This document shows positions 1 to 11,998 of a stretch of DNA of 64,000 nucleotides, piece after piece. The translations under genes were made by a program, and so were the position numbers. Position 1 is the stretch's first letter, and every line of letters starts with the position of its first letter. Source of the stretch: Trichosphaerium sp. ATCC 40318 (Eukaryota > Discosea > Flabellinia > Trichosidae). The stretch is from the NCBI GenBank assembly GCA_038496445.1, contig JALMLS010000579.1, positions 310,001 through 374,000 on the forward strand. Reading direction: 5' to 3'. The notes beneath the pieces are model-generated. The model saw only the letters and a program-made list of their open reading frames with translations, searched no databases and was not told the origin of the DNA.

Positions 1-741
1 ACCTGCAAGTGATTTAATGCCTTCATCTGTTACTGGAGTGTGAGAAATGTCAATAATGTGAACCCCAGCAAGTAATTTAATGGATTCATCCGCTACTGAA
101 GTAGCCCGAAGGTTAATTTTATAAACACCTTTGAGCGCTTTGACACCTTCATCTGTAACAGAAGTGCCTCCAAGGTTTATAGTATGAACCCCAGCAAGTG
201 CTTTAACACCTTCATTTGTTACCGATGTGCCTACAAGATTTATAGAGTGAACACCCTTGAGCTGCTTAGTGCCTTCACTTGTAACTGAAGTGTGACAAAG
301 GTCTATAGTATGCACTCCAGCAAGGGCTGTTACGCCTTCATCAGTTACATCACAAAAAGCAAGACAAATTTTACTAACCCCTGAAAGCGCTTTAATACCT
401 GTATCTGTTACTGGAGTGCCTTTAAAGTAAATACTTTGAACACCTGCAAACTTTTTGATGATATTGTCGTCAAAACAACTACCATCAAGCACGATTCTAG
501 TGTGTCTGAGAATACCCTGATGTTTTAGAACTGATTCTGCTTGAATTACTGTTTTAATGGTGATACCTTTGTAGCCAATAACATCATGGACGATGGATGC
601 GAACAAATGGCACGTTTGACAAGCTGCAAATCGCGATTTGGTTGTTTGGCGTAGTATATGCGCTAATATCTCTGTAGGCAGTCGTAGTAAACTCAAACTG
701 GCGATGTCGTTGATTTTAACACGCTTTGAGGAGGAAAGCAT
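1..741 (-). CDS. F-box / 21-residue LRR protein (3' end cut by window)
   Basis: An uninterrupted minus-strand frame runs from an ATG at 741 to the window edge, so the C-terminus is missing. Residues about 11-50 look like an F-box (LPTEILAHIL followed by a Cys/Phe-rich helix), a fold that usually recruits a Skp1/cullin ubiquitin ligase. From about residue 100 there are at least seven leucine-rich repeats of 21 residues with the core GVHTI-L--T-VTDEGVKAL, of the cysteine-containing/GALA type. No intron is seen. A close paralogue sits at 56572-57597 and a scrap at 3216-3329. The likely role is substrate choice for an SCF-type ligase; this is inferred from architecture only. Confidence 0.8.
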   Translation of the reverse strand, partial: MLSSSKRVKINDIASLSLLRLPTEILAHILRQTTKSRFAACQTCHLFASIVHDVIGYKGITIKTVIQAESVLKHQGILRHTRIVLDGSCFDDNIIKKFAGVQSIYFKGTPVTDTGIKALSGVSKICLAFCDVTDEGVTALAGVHTIDLCHTSVTSEGTKQLKGVHSINLVGTSVTNEGVKALAGVHTINLGGTSVTDEGVKALKGVYKINLRATSVADESIKLLAGVHIIDISHTPVTDEGIKSLAG

Positions 742-1002
742 AATATCGTCTCGTAAAAGTTGTAGTTATTATTTTTGCGCCTTTTACTGGCACGTTTTAT
801 CCCGTTTTAAACAATGGCTTGAATGATTGTGGTTAAGTCAATGTTTTTAGATCACGTGCAGACTCAGCACTCGTACCTCGGCTGTGACAGTGTACGACCT
901 GATACAGGACGGCTTTTTAGTGATGATAAAAGCTGAATTTTTCAGTTGTTGGAATGTTCTCGCTGCCTGTTCTCTTTAGCTGTGGCAGAAGCCACTGTGG
1001 TT

Positions 1003-3043
1003 TTATTCTTTAATATTCAATAAATTACAAACTTGGTCATTTAGGTCTTTACATTGTTCTTGTAGGTTGGTACATAGCTTTGTTAAAGATGCAAGTTGGT
1101 CTTCAAGTGTCTTTACCTTTGTTTTTTCTTGAAGGTTCTCAGTTGTCAGTGTCTTTACTTTGTCTTCTAAAGTGTCTATACGTGCCTTCATATCACCTAT
1201 TTCTTTTGCATCACCATATTCGTAATCTCCAAGATAAGGAGATTGAGGCATGGAACCTGACATTGAAGTAGAAGTTGATATAGTAATATTGTTTTGAGAG
1301 ATTAAAGAACTATCTTGCTTAGGTGCCGTGGTCGAGTTATCACAACTGTCCTTTTCGCGTTTTTGTTTTCCATCGCCTTATTAATTATTAGACTTGTGCA
1401 CCCCTGAGGCATCTTACCACCTGGAGTTGTTTCTTTCTTTTTTTCGTGTTTTTTGTTATGTGACCTGGTATCTCTACTTTGATTAAACACCTTTATCTGA
1501 TGTAGGGCATTATCATTTGCTAATTGATTTCTACTTATATCAAGATGTTTAAGGCTTTTAGATTCTTTAAACACTTTTGCCAACGCAATAGACCCTGTAA
1601 TTGCTAGTCAGAAGTACCGTAAAATGCAGTAAAAAAAGGAAAAAAAGAAGAAAAAATACATGCCTTCATCATCTACCAGGTGGGTTAGTCTCAAATGACG
1701 TAGAGTATTGTTTTTATATAATTCTTCAGCAATTAGAAGAGCAAGAGGTTCTGAAGCAACGTTTATAATATCCAGTTTTTGTAGGTTGTTGTTTTCTCCC
1801 AATCTTTGTCCGAGAAGATGTGCATAAGGCGACAATACTGGAGTGTTTGCAACTCTAAGATAAAACCATGAAAGTTCTACATTCTGTATAATAGTCGCTA
1901 TTGCTTTCATAACTAGATAAATAGAGTTAGAAACAATAAATTGTGTCAATAATTGTTTTTTGTACTAATGATGGAGCAAGAGTTTTAAACATTTTTAAGT
2001 ACTCCTTTTTGCCATGTACCTTTTTTGTTCTTCAGTACAACACCATAAGTGAACTCTAGGTAAAGTCCTGAGAGTGACGGATGACTTGAGGCACTTTTAG
2101 CGAACTCGACAATAGATTTTACAGGTTTGTCATAAACATAAAACATATCACCCGGACAAGTCCTCCCAGTGTGCGTAATTTCAAGGTCTCGCAAGGAAGA
2201 GAAATTAGGAGACTTAAGCATCTCCGCAATATGAAAGAAACAATCGCCATCAACAGATGAAAGAATAAGAGTATGAAGCTTCGGACATTTCGCAGTTACC
2301 AGTTTTTTCATGCTACCTTTTGTTATGCTTGCTTTTTCAAGCAGCTGAGATTTGATGTATAGCCTCTTCAAGTTAGGAAATGAGCCGTTTGAAAACCCTA
2401 GTAGACAAAGTGTAAGTGATTACGATAATACTGGACTACATAAGAATACAATAATAAACTCAACACGTGCCATCAAAAAGTTTGCTAAGATTGCAATGTT
2501 TTTCAACATTAACAAGCTCAAACTTCGTAAGCGTTTCTGGTAATGCTCTAATAATACCATCTAGGTCAGGCTACAGAACGAAATTATTAAATCAAACAGG
2601 TGATAACATACCATGTAGTTTCCAAACGTGCCAAGCGAAAGAGTCCTTCCCAAACCTTGCGGATGTATTGTAACACTATGAACCTTACTGTCAGCCTAAG
2701 TAGTTGTTAACGACTCAATGATAATTTTATTCCTCAGAAAACATCCGTGAGGTTCTCTTGTAACGAACAATCGCAACTGAAACGGGTTGTCTATCACGTG
2801 ACAAGTTTTTTTCTAGAAACAATAAAAATGCCTGTAATTTCACCAATTATGCTCTTGAGTACGTACTAATGCTTTAATCAACATTTCGCGGTTTTTTTCT
2901 CCAGTACGTGCATGAAAGCAGTCAATCTCGCGTGGAATTCTTTTTGCTGTGTTTATTACGGTTACTTCTCCTTGAGATATCATGCGACATAGTTTTTTAC
3001 ATCTTCTATTATTTACTTCCTTGTATTGTTTCTGATCGTTCAT
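1003..3043 (-). CDS. Multi-exon LRR protein with C-terminal coiled coil
   Basis: I assemble this from several minus-strand exons. It starts at the MNDQKQYK frame near 3043, whose exon ends at a GTACGT donor. A phase-0 exon follows (KVHSVTIHPQG), then one reading PDLDGIIRALPETL. An LRR exon at 1985-2397 contains FPNLKRLYI and LHTLILSSV, and further LRR exons lie near 1640-1949 and 1500-1583 (LKHLDISRNQL). The last exon (about 1003-1380) is Ser/Thr-rich and then a coiled coil rich in Lys/Glu/Leu heptads. The repeats resemble ribonuclease-inhibitor LRRs, so the protein is probably an intracellular scaffold. I do not recognise a specific family. One intron (2398-2470) appears to be GC-AG. Some internal joins are uncertain. 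Confidence 0.6.
2398..2470 (-). other. Candidate GC-AG intron with GCACGTG donor
   Basis: On the minus strand the exon ends ...TTTGATG and is followed by GCACGTG; the next exon starts after CTACTAG. Skipping these 73 nt joins the two LRR exons in phase 1 and avoids an in-frame TGA. No GT donor nearby gives the same result. Confidence 0.55.
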
Positions 3044-3215
3044 GGCGTCACCTTTGTAGATTTAGCAAACTGACACGTTGTTAAGCTTGCGGGCATACAG
3101 TGAATAAGTGTGGGTTACACATGTAGTTTTGTAGGACGTCTGGCCCGATGTTTGACTACCCTTTGCAAATTGTTATCTGAACTGACCTAAATTAACGGGT
3201 TGGCGCCAAAGAAAA

Positions 3216-3329
3216 ATAGAAGAAGGTATTAAATCTCTTGCAGGTGTTCATGTCATTTACATTGCAAATACTTCAGTGACAGATGAAGGCGTTAAAGCAC
3301 TAATCGGAACAAAAGTGGTTTTATTTTAG
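3216..3329 (+). pseudogene. Orphan LRR repeat fragment
   Basis: The plus strand reads one and a half units of the same 21-residue repeat as the F-box/LRR genes (EEGIKSLAGVHVIYI, then TSVTDEGVKAL) and then reaches a TAG stop at 3327-3329. No start codon, F-box or further repeats precede it. It lies in opposite orientation to the full-length gene at 1-741. It is best read as a remnant of a duplicated family member. Confidence 0.7.
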
Positions 3330-3745
3330 CCAGGCTTAATGTATAAAATGTCACTTCACATCATACATACTAAGCTGTACACAAAAGAGCATAGATCTAC
3401 TGTTATGATTAATATATTCGTTTGCTGGTTTTGCTTACCTAGGATATACCGTTGATTCCTTGCCATGGCAAAGAGTACCTGAAATAAGGTAGATCAAAAT
3501 ACTATGGTATGTTGCAAGCAAGTTTCTGAGAAAAACAAGATTGTACATAGATCTAAAGGTACAGTTTGAGGTTTGAAAGATATCTTAGTTTTGTTTATGA
3601 TGGACAATACCCAAAATACTCTTCCTCAACAAATACATTGGTACTTGAAACAGGTCATTACCAATTAGAAGAGATCGCTATTGTCATGACAAAGTAAGTG
3701 GTAGAGAGAGACGAGTTGATTTAGGTTTTTGTTTATTTTTTTGGT
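3330..3745. other. Intergenic, no gene seen
   Basis: AT-rich sequence between the LRR fragment and the 3' end of the Roco gene. I see no coding frame, repeat or RNA gene in it. Confidence 0.5.
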
Positions 3746-6700
3746 TCACATAAATGTACGATAAGGTCTTGGTGACTTTGACCTTGCTCCACCTTTTACA
3801 GGAACATATCTCCAACAAGCAACACTCTTATCCGATGAAAGAGAGCACACATATCCTTTTCCTACATTAACAATATACAATACAGCATTTGTATGAGACT
3901 GTAGTGCTTCCAAGCACTTGTGATCCTTTTTAAAAGTAAGAACAACATTAACAATGTAGACTTTGGCACGTACTTTAGTGTTCCATATTAGAATACTATT
4001 ATCTGATGAAGCACTCCAAACATGCCTCTTTCCTGACGGATTATCACTTACACTTATCAGGTGGGTTACCTGGCGGGTATGACCAGTAGCAACACCTTTC
4101 TCTTCAAGTGTCTAAAAACATGGTAAATAAAGAAAAGGCGATAACAGCAAGCAACTTGGACTTTAGGTGCCTTATACTTCCTAAAACATACCTTTTTGTC
4201 CCAGTATTTTATATCTTTCCCTCCAGATGTCCAAACTTCATCACCCACAGGAATAATAGAAGACACCTTGGAGAGAAAAAAATAAATATTTTAAAAAAAA
4301 AGTCAAACAAAAAATTACATTTCCAGTGTGACACTCCCATAACTTAGTGAATAGAACAAGTTTAGTTGATGCATCAAAAACATAAATGCAACCACTAGAT
4401 CCAACCCAAATAAAGTTCGAGTAACCTAACACAACATGAATAACAATCAATCTTTAAAATTTTGGTAGTTTTCAGTTCTCAAAAAAAAAGGCAAAAACTC
4501 CAAGCTAGCAAATCATGTGTACCGCCTCCTCTCTTCATATGAACCACACACATAGTGTTAACAAGTGTCTCCAATTTAATAGTATCAACTAGTTTGACTT
4601 TCTTAAGAAAGAGTCAGAAAACTCTTCAAAAAAACAAAAAAACAAAATAAAAAAAAATCGTACAAGGGTTGGTCCTTTTATCACTTCCCATACATGTATA
4701 GTCCCTTTAATATCACCTGATATGACCCAATACATTTCACCAGGTCTATTTATTGTTATCAACGAACGAACACCACTCTCATGTGTATCCATATCACGAA
4801 GCAACTTGTACGTCTAAAAAAGTAAGCTTGATTACAATGATGACGAAAGGTGTGCTTACCGATTTACTCCATACTCTTATCTTACCATCAGTAGATGCAG
4901 TCCATACATAACTACCTTTCAAACCAGCTATGACACTATTCACAGCACCTTCATGAGCCTTAAACTTAACAGTGACAGCTCCTTTCTAGGTGACGTTAAA
5001 AACCAATAAATACAAGTTCACTCACGGAAAGATTATATATCAGAATAAACCCACTGCTACATCCACACCACATGTATATACGGTCAACCTTTGAGTTTAA
5101 TTAGTACTAAACGCGTCGATAATAAAAACGTACAATAACACAACAAAGCGGTGTATGATCAAGAGTGACATTATCCTAAAGAATACGAATCAACTTTATT
5201 GAAAATGAAAGAAAATTAAATTATGTTACCCTGTATTCAATAAGCTTTGTTGCCGGCTTATGCATTGTAAGTTTTCGCTTTCTAGGATCCCAGTACTATT
5301 ACGATATTAGTCAAATATCACAAGTTGATAAAGTAGCTTCTGCACCCGTACCTGGACTTTTTTCTTTACGCCCAATAGTTTAGATATTGTATGAGTCATA
5401 GCTTCAAAATCTATGCATTCTTTAGCTTGAGTTTCCTTTAACATTTGATACAGTACCTGGGCGCATCCTAGGATCAGTTTCCCAACACTGACGAATCATC
5501 TGTGCGAAGATCTAAACGGAAAAGTCAAACTTGTGCTGTGACTGTTATTTCAGCTGAAAAAGACACAAAATTCGTTTGAGCTTTGCGTTAAAATGTGGTT
5601 ATTCAAAATAATGACATGCCTTATTTGTATCCTTTGGAAGCATTGGACGAAGAGCATCGTTGATTATACTAGACTTTAGTTGCCAAACATCCCATTCCTA
5701 TTTTTTTGAAGAAATAAGTAAGAAAGAATGGTGATTTTAAACACTGCTTCCTTGTACCTCTAGTACAGCAACGCAATCATTTATGCGCCACCCATGTTGT
5801 GTTAGGTTATCAATGAGTTCAGGTGTCTGCATTTGTTGCTCGGAAAGCTTTTGTTCTCGACGAATCATGAACTGATCGTAGTTCGAAAAAGGATGTTGTC
5901 TAAGGGCTCACTCCATCAGTTTACAGCATGACATCCACAAATGATGACGTACCGAGATACAAGTTCCCAACAGACAATACCAAAACTATACAGGTCGCTT
6001 CTTTCATCATACTTAACGCTCTTAGGATCAAAAACCTGAAAAATATTGTAAGAAACACATTTTTTTCTGTTTTTCTTTTTTTTTGGGTTGAACCTCAGGA
6101 GCTAGCCATTGCCTAAAAAACACTGTTATTACACCATACAACACCTTTTACTAACAATTAAAAGTATACATACCAAGTATCAAGGAGTTCACTCAAGTGA
6201 GGTGCAGCATGGCAAGCTAATCCAAAATCGCCAACCTAAATTAACATTTAGTTGGATTGTCAGCTTCAGAATATTCATCGTACCTTAGCACACACTGGAG
6301 AGTTGAAATCAAGTGATTCAATCTAGGATTTCAATTAGTTTGGTGATGTTATATGGAATACAACAAGTACGTACAAATACATTTGGACTCCTCAAATCCC
6401 TAACAAAATAAAAGTTAAATAAAAATGTCTTTTGTCATGTTCTAGTTGTTTGTCGAGTTATAATTACGAACCTGTGAATAATAGGTGGATTTATGGATTG
6501 TAAATAAGCCATGCCATGGGCAATATCAAGAGCAATCCTAGATATTATAATTAGTCACAACTACAAAGTAATAGTGTTTTTTATATTACTTTAGTCTCAG
6601 TTCCCAAGAGAAATCTTCATCGCTGTAAGTCGTATCTGATATTACGCCATGTAATGTATCTCCTTTTACAAACTCCATAATCATACGAAGTGGATTAATA

Positions 6701-9700
6701 TTAATCCCAAGAATCTGAACCAAAGTCGGATGTTGCAGCTTACTAAACAAGTAAAAAAAGTTAACAAAAATATCACAGGTAACTAAACCATTTTAAGAAA
6801 AAAGCAAGAACGATTCAATAAAATCATTCCCTTAGCTTTACAACCTTCCACTGAAATCTTGCACATAATGGAGTATTTTCGGGTTAAAATTAAATAAAAT
6901 ATCTTGAAGGTTACCTCATAACATAAACTTCTTGGTAGAAACTTCTAAATAATTCAACGCGATTATCTTCCTCTTCATTTTCTTGATTAATAATAAGCTC
7001 TTTCACAGCAACTTCTCTATCATTCCAAGTCCCTTTATATACAACACCATAACCACCTTCGCCCAATTTCTTACCAATAACAATACCATCAATAGTAGGA
7101 AGGTACGACAACGAAATATCTAAAAAAAAAAATTACTCAAGAAACAAAAACAACAATCCAACTTAATCCGTTGGCATCATACCAGGTGCTAAGCTTTCTA
7201 TCTTGATAGGAACACTGCCGCAATGGACTTCGAGTTTACCGTCTGTGTAAGCCTGCAATAGTTGGTTAATAAAATAAGAGTGAGGCTAGTTTTAGCATAC
7301 CTTGACTAGTTCATCGAACGAGAAAGCATGATGTCTCTCAGTATTTGTGCGCATGCACCGCATGCAAGGTATTTCTCTATTAACCTGCTGTTTATTCTTC
7401 AAGCTTTGAAAAGAATGTCAGATGAGTATGATACAAAAATGAAAATCTTACTAGAAGGTGTCAAGAAGAGAATCAACAGCTTGTATTAACATCAAGAACA
7501 AGTCAATATCATCCGTACTACAAGGTTGTTATTGCATATATTAAACGGTAATTTCACTTACTCGCAACGCAACATCCGGATAGCAACCGTCAGTTCATAT
7601 ATTTCGGGATCATAGCTAATAGGATTAAGATTGAGCCAAGTTGGTTTTTGATAGACGCACTCTAGGTATCCTTCTTTTCCATCGCACTCAACCATGGTTC
7701 CATTACGCCAAGGACTGACAATATCTATAGACTATACGATCATTAGCATTGTAAAACCTTCACATATTTACCTTTGGAGAGTGACACAACCTTGCAAATA
7801 ATCGAGCGAAAAACCCAACGGGCAAAAAATCAAACTTGTACACACGAGCGTACTGAAACATATCAACAGGAGGAGCAGCCAAGTCATACTCTTTAATCTT
7901 TTTAGGCTTTTCATAACCCAACATGCCTTATTTGAAAAATTAGGATGACACTACTATAGAGATACACGTACAAGGAATGATACTTGTTCCCGGTTTGCCT
8001 AATTTTTTTGGAAATAAGCCAACAGTTCGATCAAAAATGCATGGTTTGGGCACGTGCCTTTTAAAGGGAATACAACTTCAAAATGGTCTAATATTGTAAG
8101 CAACGTTCCTCTGATACTCTCAGGGTATTTATCCTTCCATACTACGCCAAGATCGTTTTGATTTAAGACACCATTTTTCCATCTAACTTTAAAGCTTACT
8201 AAAGTAGCCATTAAGTCAGCAAGCCATTGAGGATCCAAAATTATCAAGTCTCGTAATTCCTCCTATTTTTATTTGTTAGAGAAAATATTGAAGCTAATAA
8301 AAGATATTGTAGGTATCTTATACCTTCTCAAACCAAATTACAGAGCCAACATCATGGAAAAATAACATCATTTTTTTAAGTTGTTTTTCATTTACACTCG
8401 CCATGTCCTGTATATCCTTCCAATTCAAGAACTTTTCTGGTCTCTTTAACAACTCTTTTTCAATAGTCTAATAACATAGTCAGCTGTAAGTACAGCAAAG
8501 CAAAAAAAGAAACAATAGAACAATGAAAACGTGCAAAATAAAACTTTGGGATTGGCTTATTAAAAGCTGGTATGCTTCCTGCAATCTCTCTCAGTTTAGC
8601 TCGAAGATCAGCAATACCCTATAATACCAAAATCAGTCATGATGGGATATGAAACTTTCTATTTCTTACCTCCCCAGTCTTACAACTAACAGCAATTTCA
8701 TGCGAAAATTTGCAAGTGATACGTTGGTGGATCCTTTTTGTACATTTCTTTGCATTTGCATAATCCATAGTTTCTGCCTACAAGAAAAATCAGCACTACT
8801 TTACAACTGTTTATGTTCTAACCATATCCAAGTGAGTTCCAACAACGACAATAGGTGGTTGTGCCAACCCACCAACCTAAAACACATTAAGGTTTAAAAA
8901 AAACCAAAGGACCCTTACAAGTTTAATCTGTTTAATCCAATACTCGCAACGTGACATTGATGCTTTATCTTTCAAGTTATAAACAACCACGTATATGGAT
9001 CTTCCCGATAAGAAGAATTGATGTGTAGGGTAGAATACTTCTTGGCCACCTATAGCAACAAGATAAGCGTTTACTAACAAAACATAAAAAGTGAGTACCA
9101 AAATCAAAAACATTGAATTTAATTTTTGTGTTCTTTGAAGAGATTCGTGATACTTCAACACCGTCTGTGCTTATATTTTCTTCATAACTCTTTTTCTAAA
9201 AGATTTATCATTAAAAATCACATATTTAGAGTTACTATTCTCTTACCTGTAACCTCCTAACAAGATGTGTTTTTCCCACCTGTACAAAGTTGAACAAAAA
9301 AAAAATCACGTGAACAATTTAAAGTGTTTCTTGACGTACGTTCTCGCTTCCCACAACAAGAACCTTAACTTTATTCCACGTTTTTGTACCGGGAGTGACC
9401 AAATCCTTGTAATGTTTGAGAATATGCTCACCGCCACTACAGATCCGTTTATGGTACGTTACAATGCTGTTATGCTTACCGTTTAACCAAAGTTTGGTTG
9501 ACATTTTCAAGCTGATTGTTTTCTAGTACAAGACGACGTATATTCGTCAAGTTTCCCAATGATAATGGTAAGCTGTGTAGTAAATTGCTAGATAAATCTA
9601 GGACCTCAAGACCTGGTAGAAAACCCATTAATAACAATCCATAATAATTAGCTAAAAATGCCGCACGTGTCAAGCATCCAATGCCCGTAGGGATAGTGCA

Positions 9701-11783
9701 TAATGTATTATTAGACAACGTCAATTCAGTGAGGCTTGTAAGTTTGGATACACTATTAGGCAAAGCTTTAAATTTCTGTAAGTATAAAAGTAGTAGGGTC
9801 TTATTGGTTTGTTACCTGATAGCCTATTATCGTCTAAATTCAACGTTATGAGAGAAGTCATTCTCTCAGCGAAACTGAACACCTTTTGTGGTAAGGAGTT
9901 TAACTTTAATCCACGTAATTCTAATTCTGTTTGATCATGTATAGGTTTATACTTTGGCGACTAATACCATTAGACCGACAAAAGAACTGAAAAAAAAAGC
10001 TTACCTGAAGAGTTTTAAATCGCATGTTCAAGTGAAGACTACAAAGGGTACACGTTAGAGGTTTGTCAAAATATTTAGTTACAATAATTGTAGAATTTTA
10101 CCTTCCTAGAATATCTTCACGTGTCAAGCTATCAGATGCTACCTTATTTATTCAGTTAGTTTAAGATTACGCTTACAAAGTACCTGAAGACCGAGATTGT
10201 TTAATGCTGAGTTGACTTGAAGCGCATCACAAAAAGCTTGAACACCATCCCTAATAGACGAATCCAATGAGTGGATAACAACGTTTTAGAGTAGTAGTAC
10301 CGAGCAATGTTGTTGTATTCGAGATCAAGGGAAGTTAAAACAGTATTTCGCTCTAAACTCTTTGCTAATACGATACTGCCTTCATCTTCAAGTTCATTCC
10401 ACTAAACTTTGTGTCACGTGGGTGTAATTAAGCACCAAGTTTCGCTTACCTTTAATTTTAATGTTTTTAGCTTCTTATTTACGGCAAGAAAGTTTGCCAC
10501 GGCTATAGCGCCTCTAGGAGATATGAACTTTAGCGTCATAACAAGAAAACATGAAAAAAGTAGTACTTGTTTCCTGTGCTTGTCCCTGAAATATCAAGAT
10601 CCACGAGAGTAGTGTTTTCATGAAGAGCGACTGCTATTGCTGAGGAGAAATTGCGTTTAGTAAACTTATGGTATAACTCAACTTACCTGTCACTCCTTCA
10701 TTGCCGAGCTTATTTAACTAAATATATTAAGCACTTATTACGGAAAACATACTGTACCCCAATATTAAGAGCAGTCAGAGTAGTATTAATTGACAGAGCC
10801 TTTTAATAAATAGTCAAAATAACTGTGGTACGATTTAATAAAACACTACCTCACTCAACTTCTTCGTAGCGGCGAAACCTGCGCGAGATTAAGCATAAAT
10901 CAATTTAAAAACAAAACAGCTAATCTTATACCTATTTTATTAGCACTGACATCAACTAATCTTAATGGACTATTGTGATCCATGAGGCACTCTGATATAG
11001 CATCACAACCACCTGATTTCATTTCATTCGACTACAAAAAAAATAAGGCGTTAATAAACAGATTTCCAATCACGTGATATTAAAACGAAAAGGACTAATT
11101 AACGCAACAAAAATATTATCGAAAACATTTGCGTACGCCTAGATACAACGCCGTCAACGTTCGGTTTGCCATCAATGCTTTTTTAAGCTCTCGTACTTCC
11201 TTTATAAAAAGCCATCAATAACGCAGAACATCAAATGGAGACGCAAGTGAGCATCAAACAGTTGAACTTACAAAAAACAAAACTTCGGACCTTTAAAATT
11301 TTTGAAATAAAGGCAACGTATTTGCACGTGCGTGTCGCCTCAAAGCACTGTATTGATGCAAATACCTTTGCCGTAAAGGTCCGGTACGAAATTTTCTTGT
11401 GTGATCTGTAACTAAAAAGCACAAGAACGCACCTTTGGGCCAAGAGCATTCTTTTGAAGGTGTAGTTCCAAAATATGAGAATTTTTGCTCAAACAGTGAG
11501 ATAAAGCCATGACAATTCTTGGGCCAAAACCCTATTCGTAGAGCGTCAGAGTGTAGATAGAGTGCCTTTATGACAAGAAGATAGGTTTTTAGGCGGTTTG
11601 CGTACTGTAAAATCGCATTTTGTAACGGAGGGATCGTTTTCATTTATTTTCTTTAACTGATGTACTAAACGATGTTGTGCTTCGTCTGGAGGCGATAAAT
11701 GGATGTGGTAACCTAAAATAGCCTACAGTACCTGTTTTTTGTGTTGCCCTATCGAATTTATTCCTCCGACCAGGGCTGGACAT
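3746..11783 (-). CDS. Roco-family protein: LRR - Roc - COR - kinase - WD40
   Basis: One minus-strand gene with many short introns. N-terminal RNI-type LRRs (about 11.6-10.2 kb, e.g. SHILELHLQKNALG) pass into plain LRRs (9.8-9.5 kb, LEVLDLSSNLLHSLP). The Roc GTPase follows: P-loop GSENVGKT split by an intron, switch GGQEVFYPTHQFF near 9.05 kb, and THLD near 8.83 kb. A COR-type linker occupies about 8.6-7.3 kb. The TKL kinase has a GEGGYGVVYKG loop, VAVKE lysine, HRDLRSPN and DFG (7.1-5.4 kb), so it looks active. WD40 repeats run to a TGA at 3746-3748. This is the Dictyostelium Roco / LRRK arrangement: a GTP-regulated kinase, usually membrane or cytoskeleton associated. The start chosen is the ATG at 11783 (MSSPGRRNK), which needs a 19-nt intron; the true 5' exon could differ. 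It diverges from the PINCH-like gene with 215 bp between the starts. Confidence 0.88.
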
Positions 11784-11998
11784 ATTCTGTATGAGTTTGA
11801 CTGGGAATGAGGTAAAAATGTGAAACGATGCGTGCACTCACTTTTAGTAGTTGAAGCATTGCTTTTCAACAAGTATCAATTGATGCCCAGCAACACAACA
11901 ACTAACAGCACGTCACTAAACGTTTTGAACTTCTTCCAACTCTTACTTATTGCTCGCTTTAAGCCAGATAAACAAAATAACGCCATAAACTACACAAC

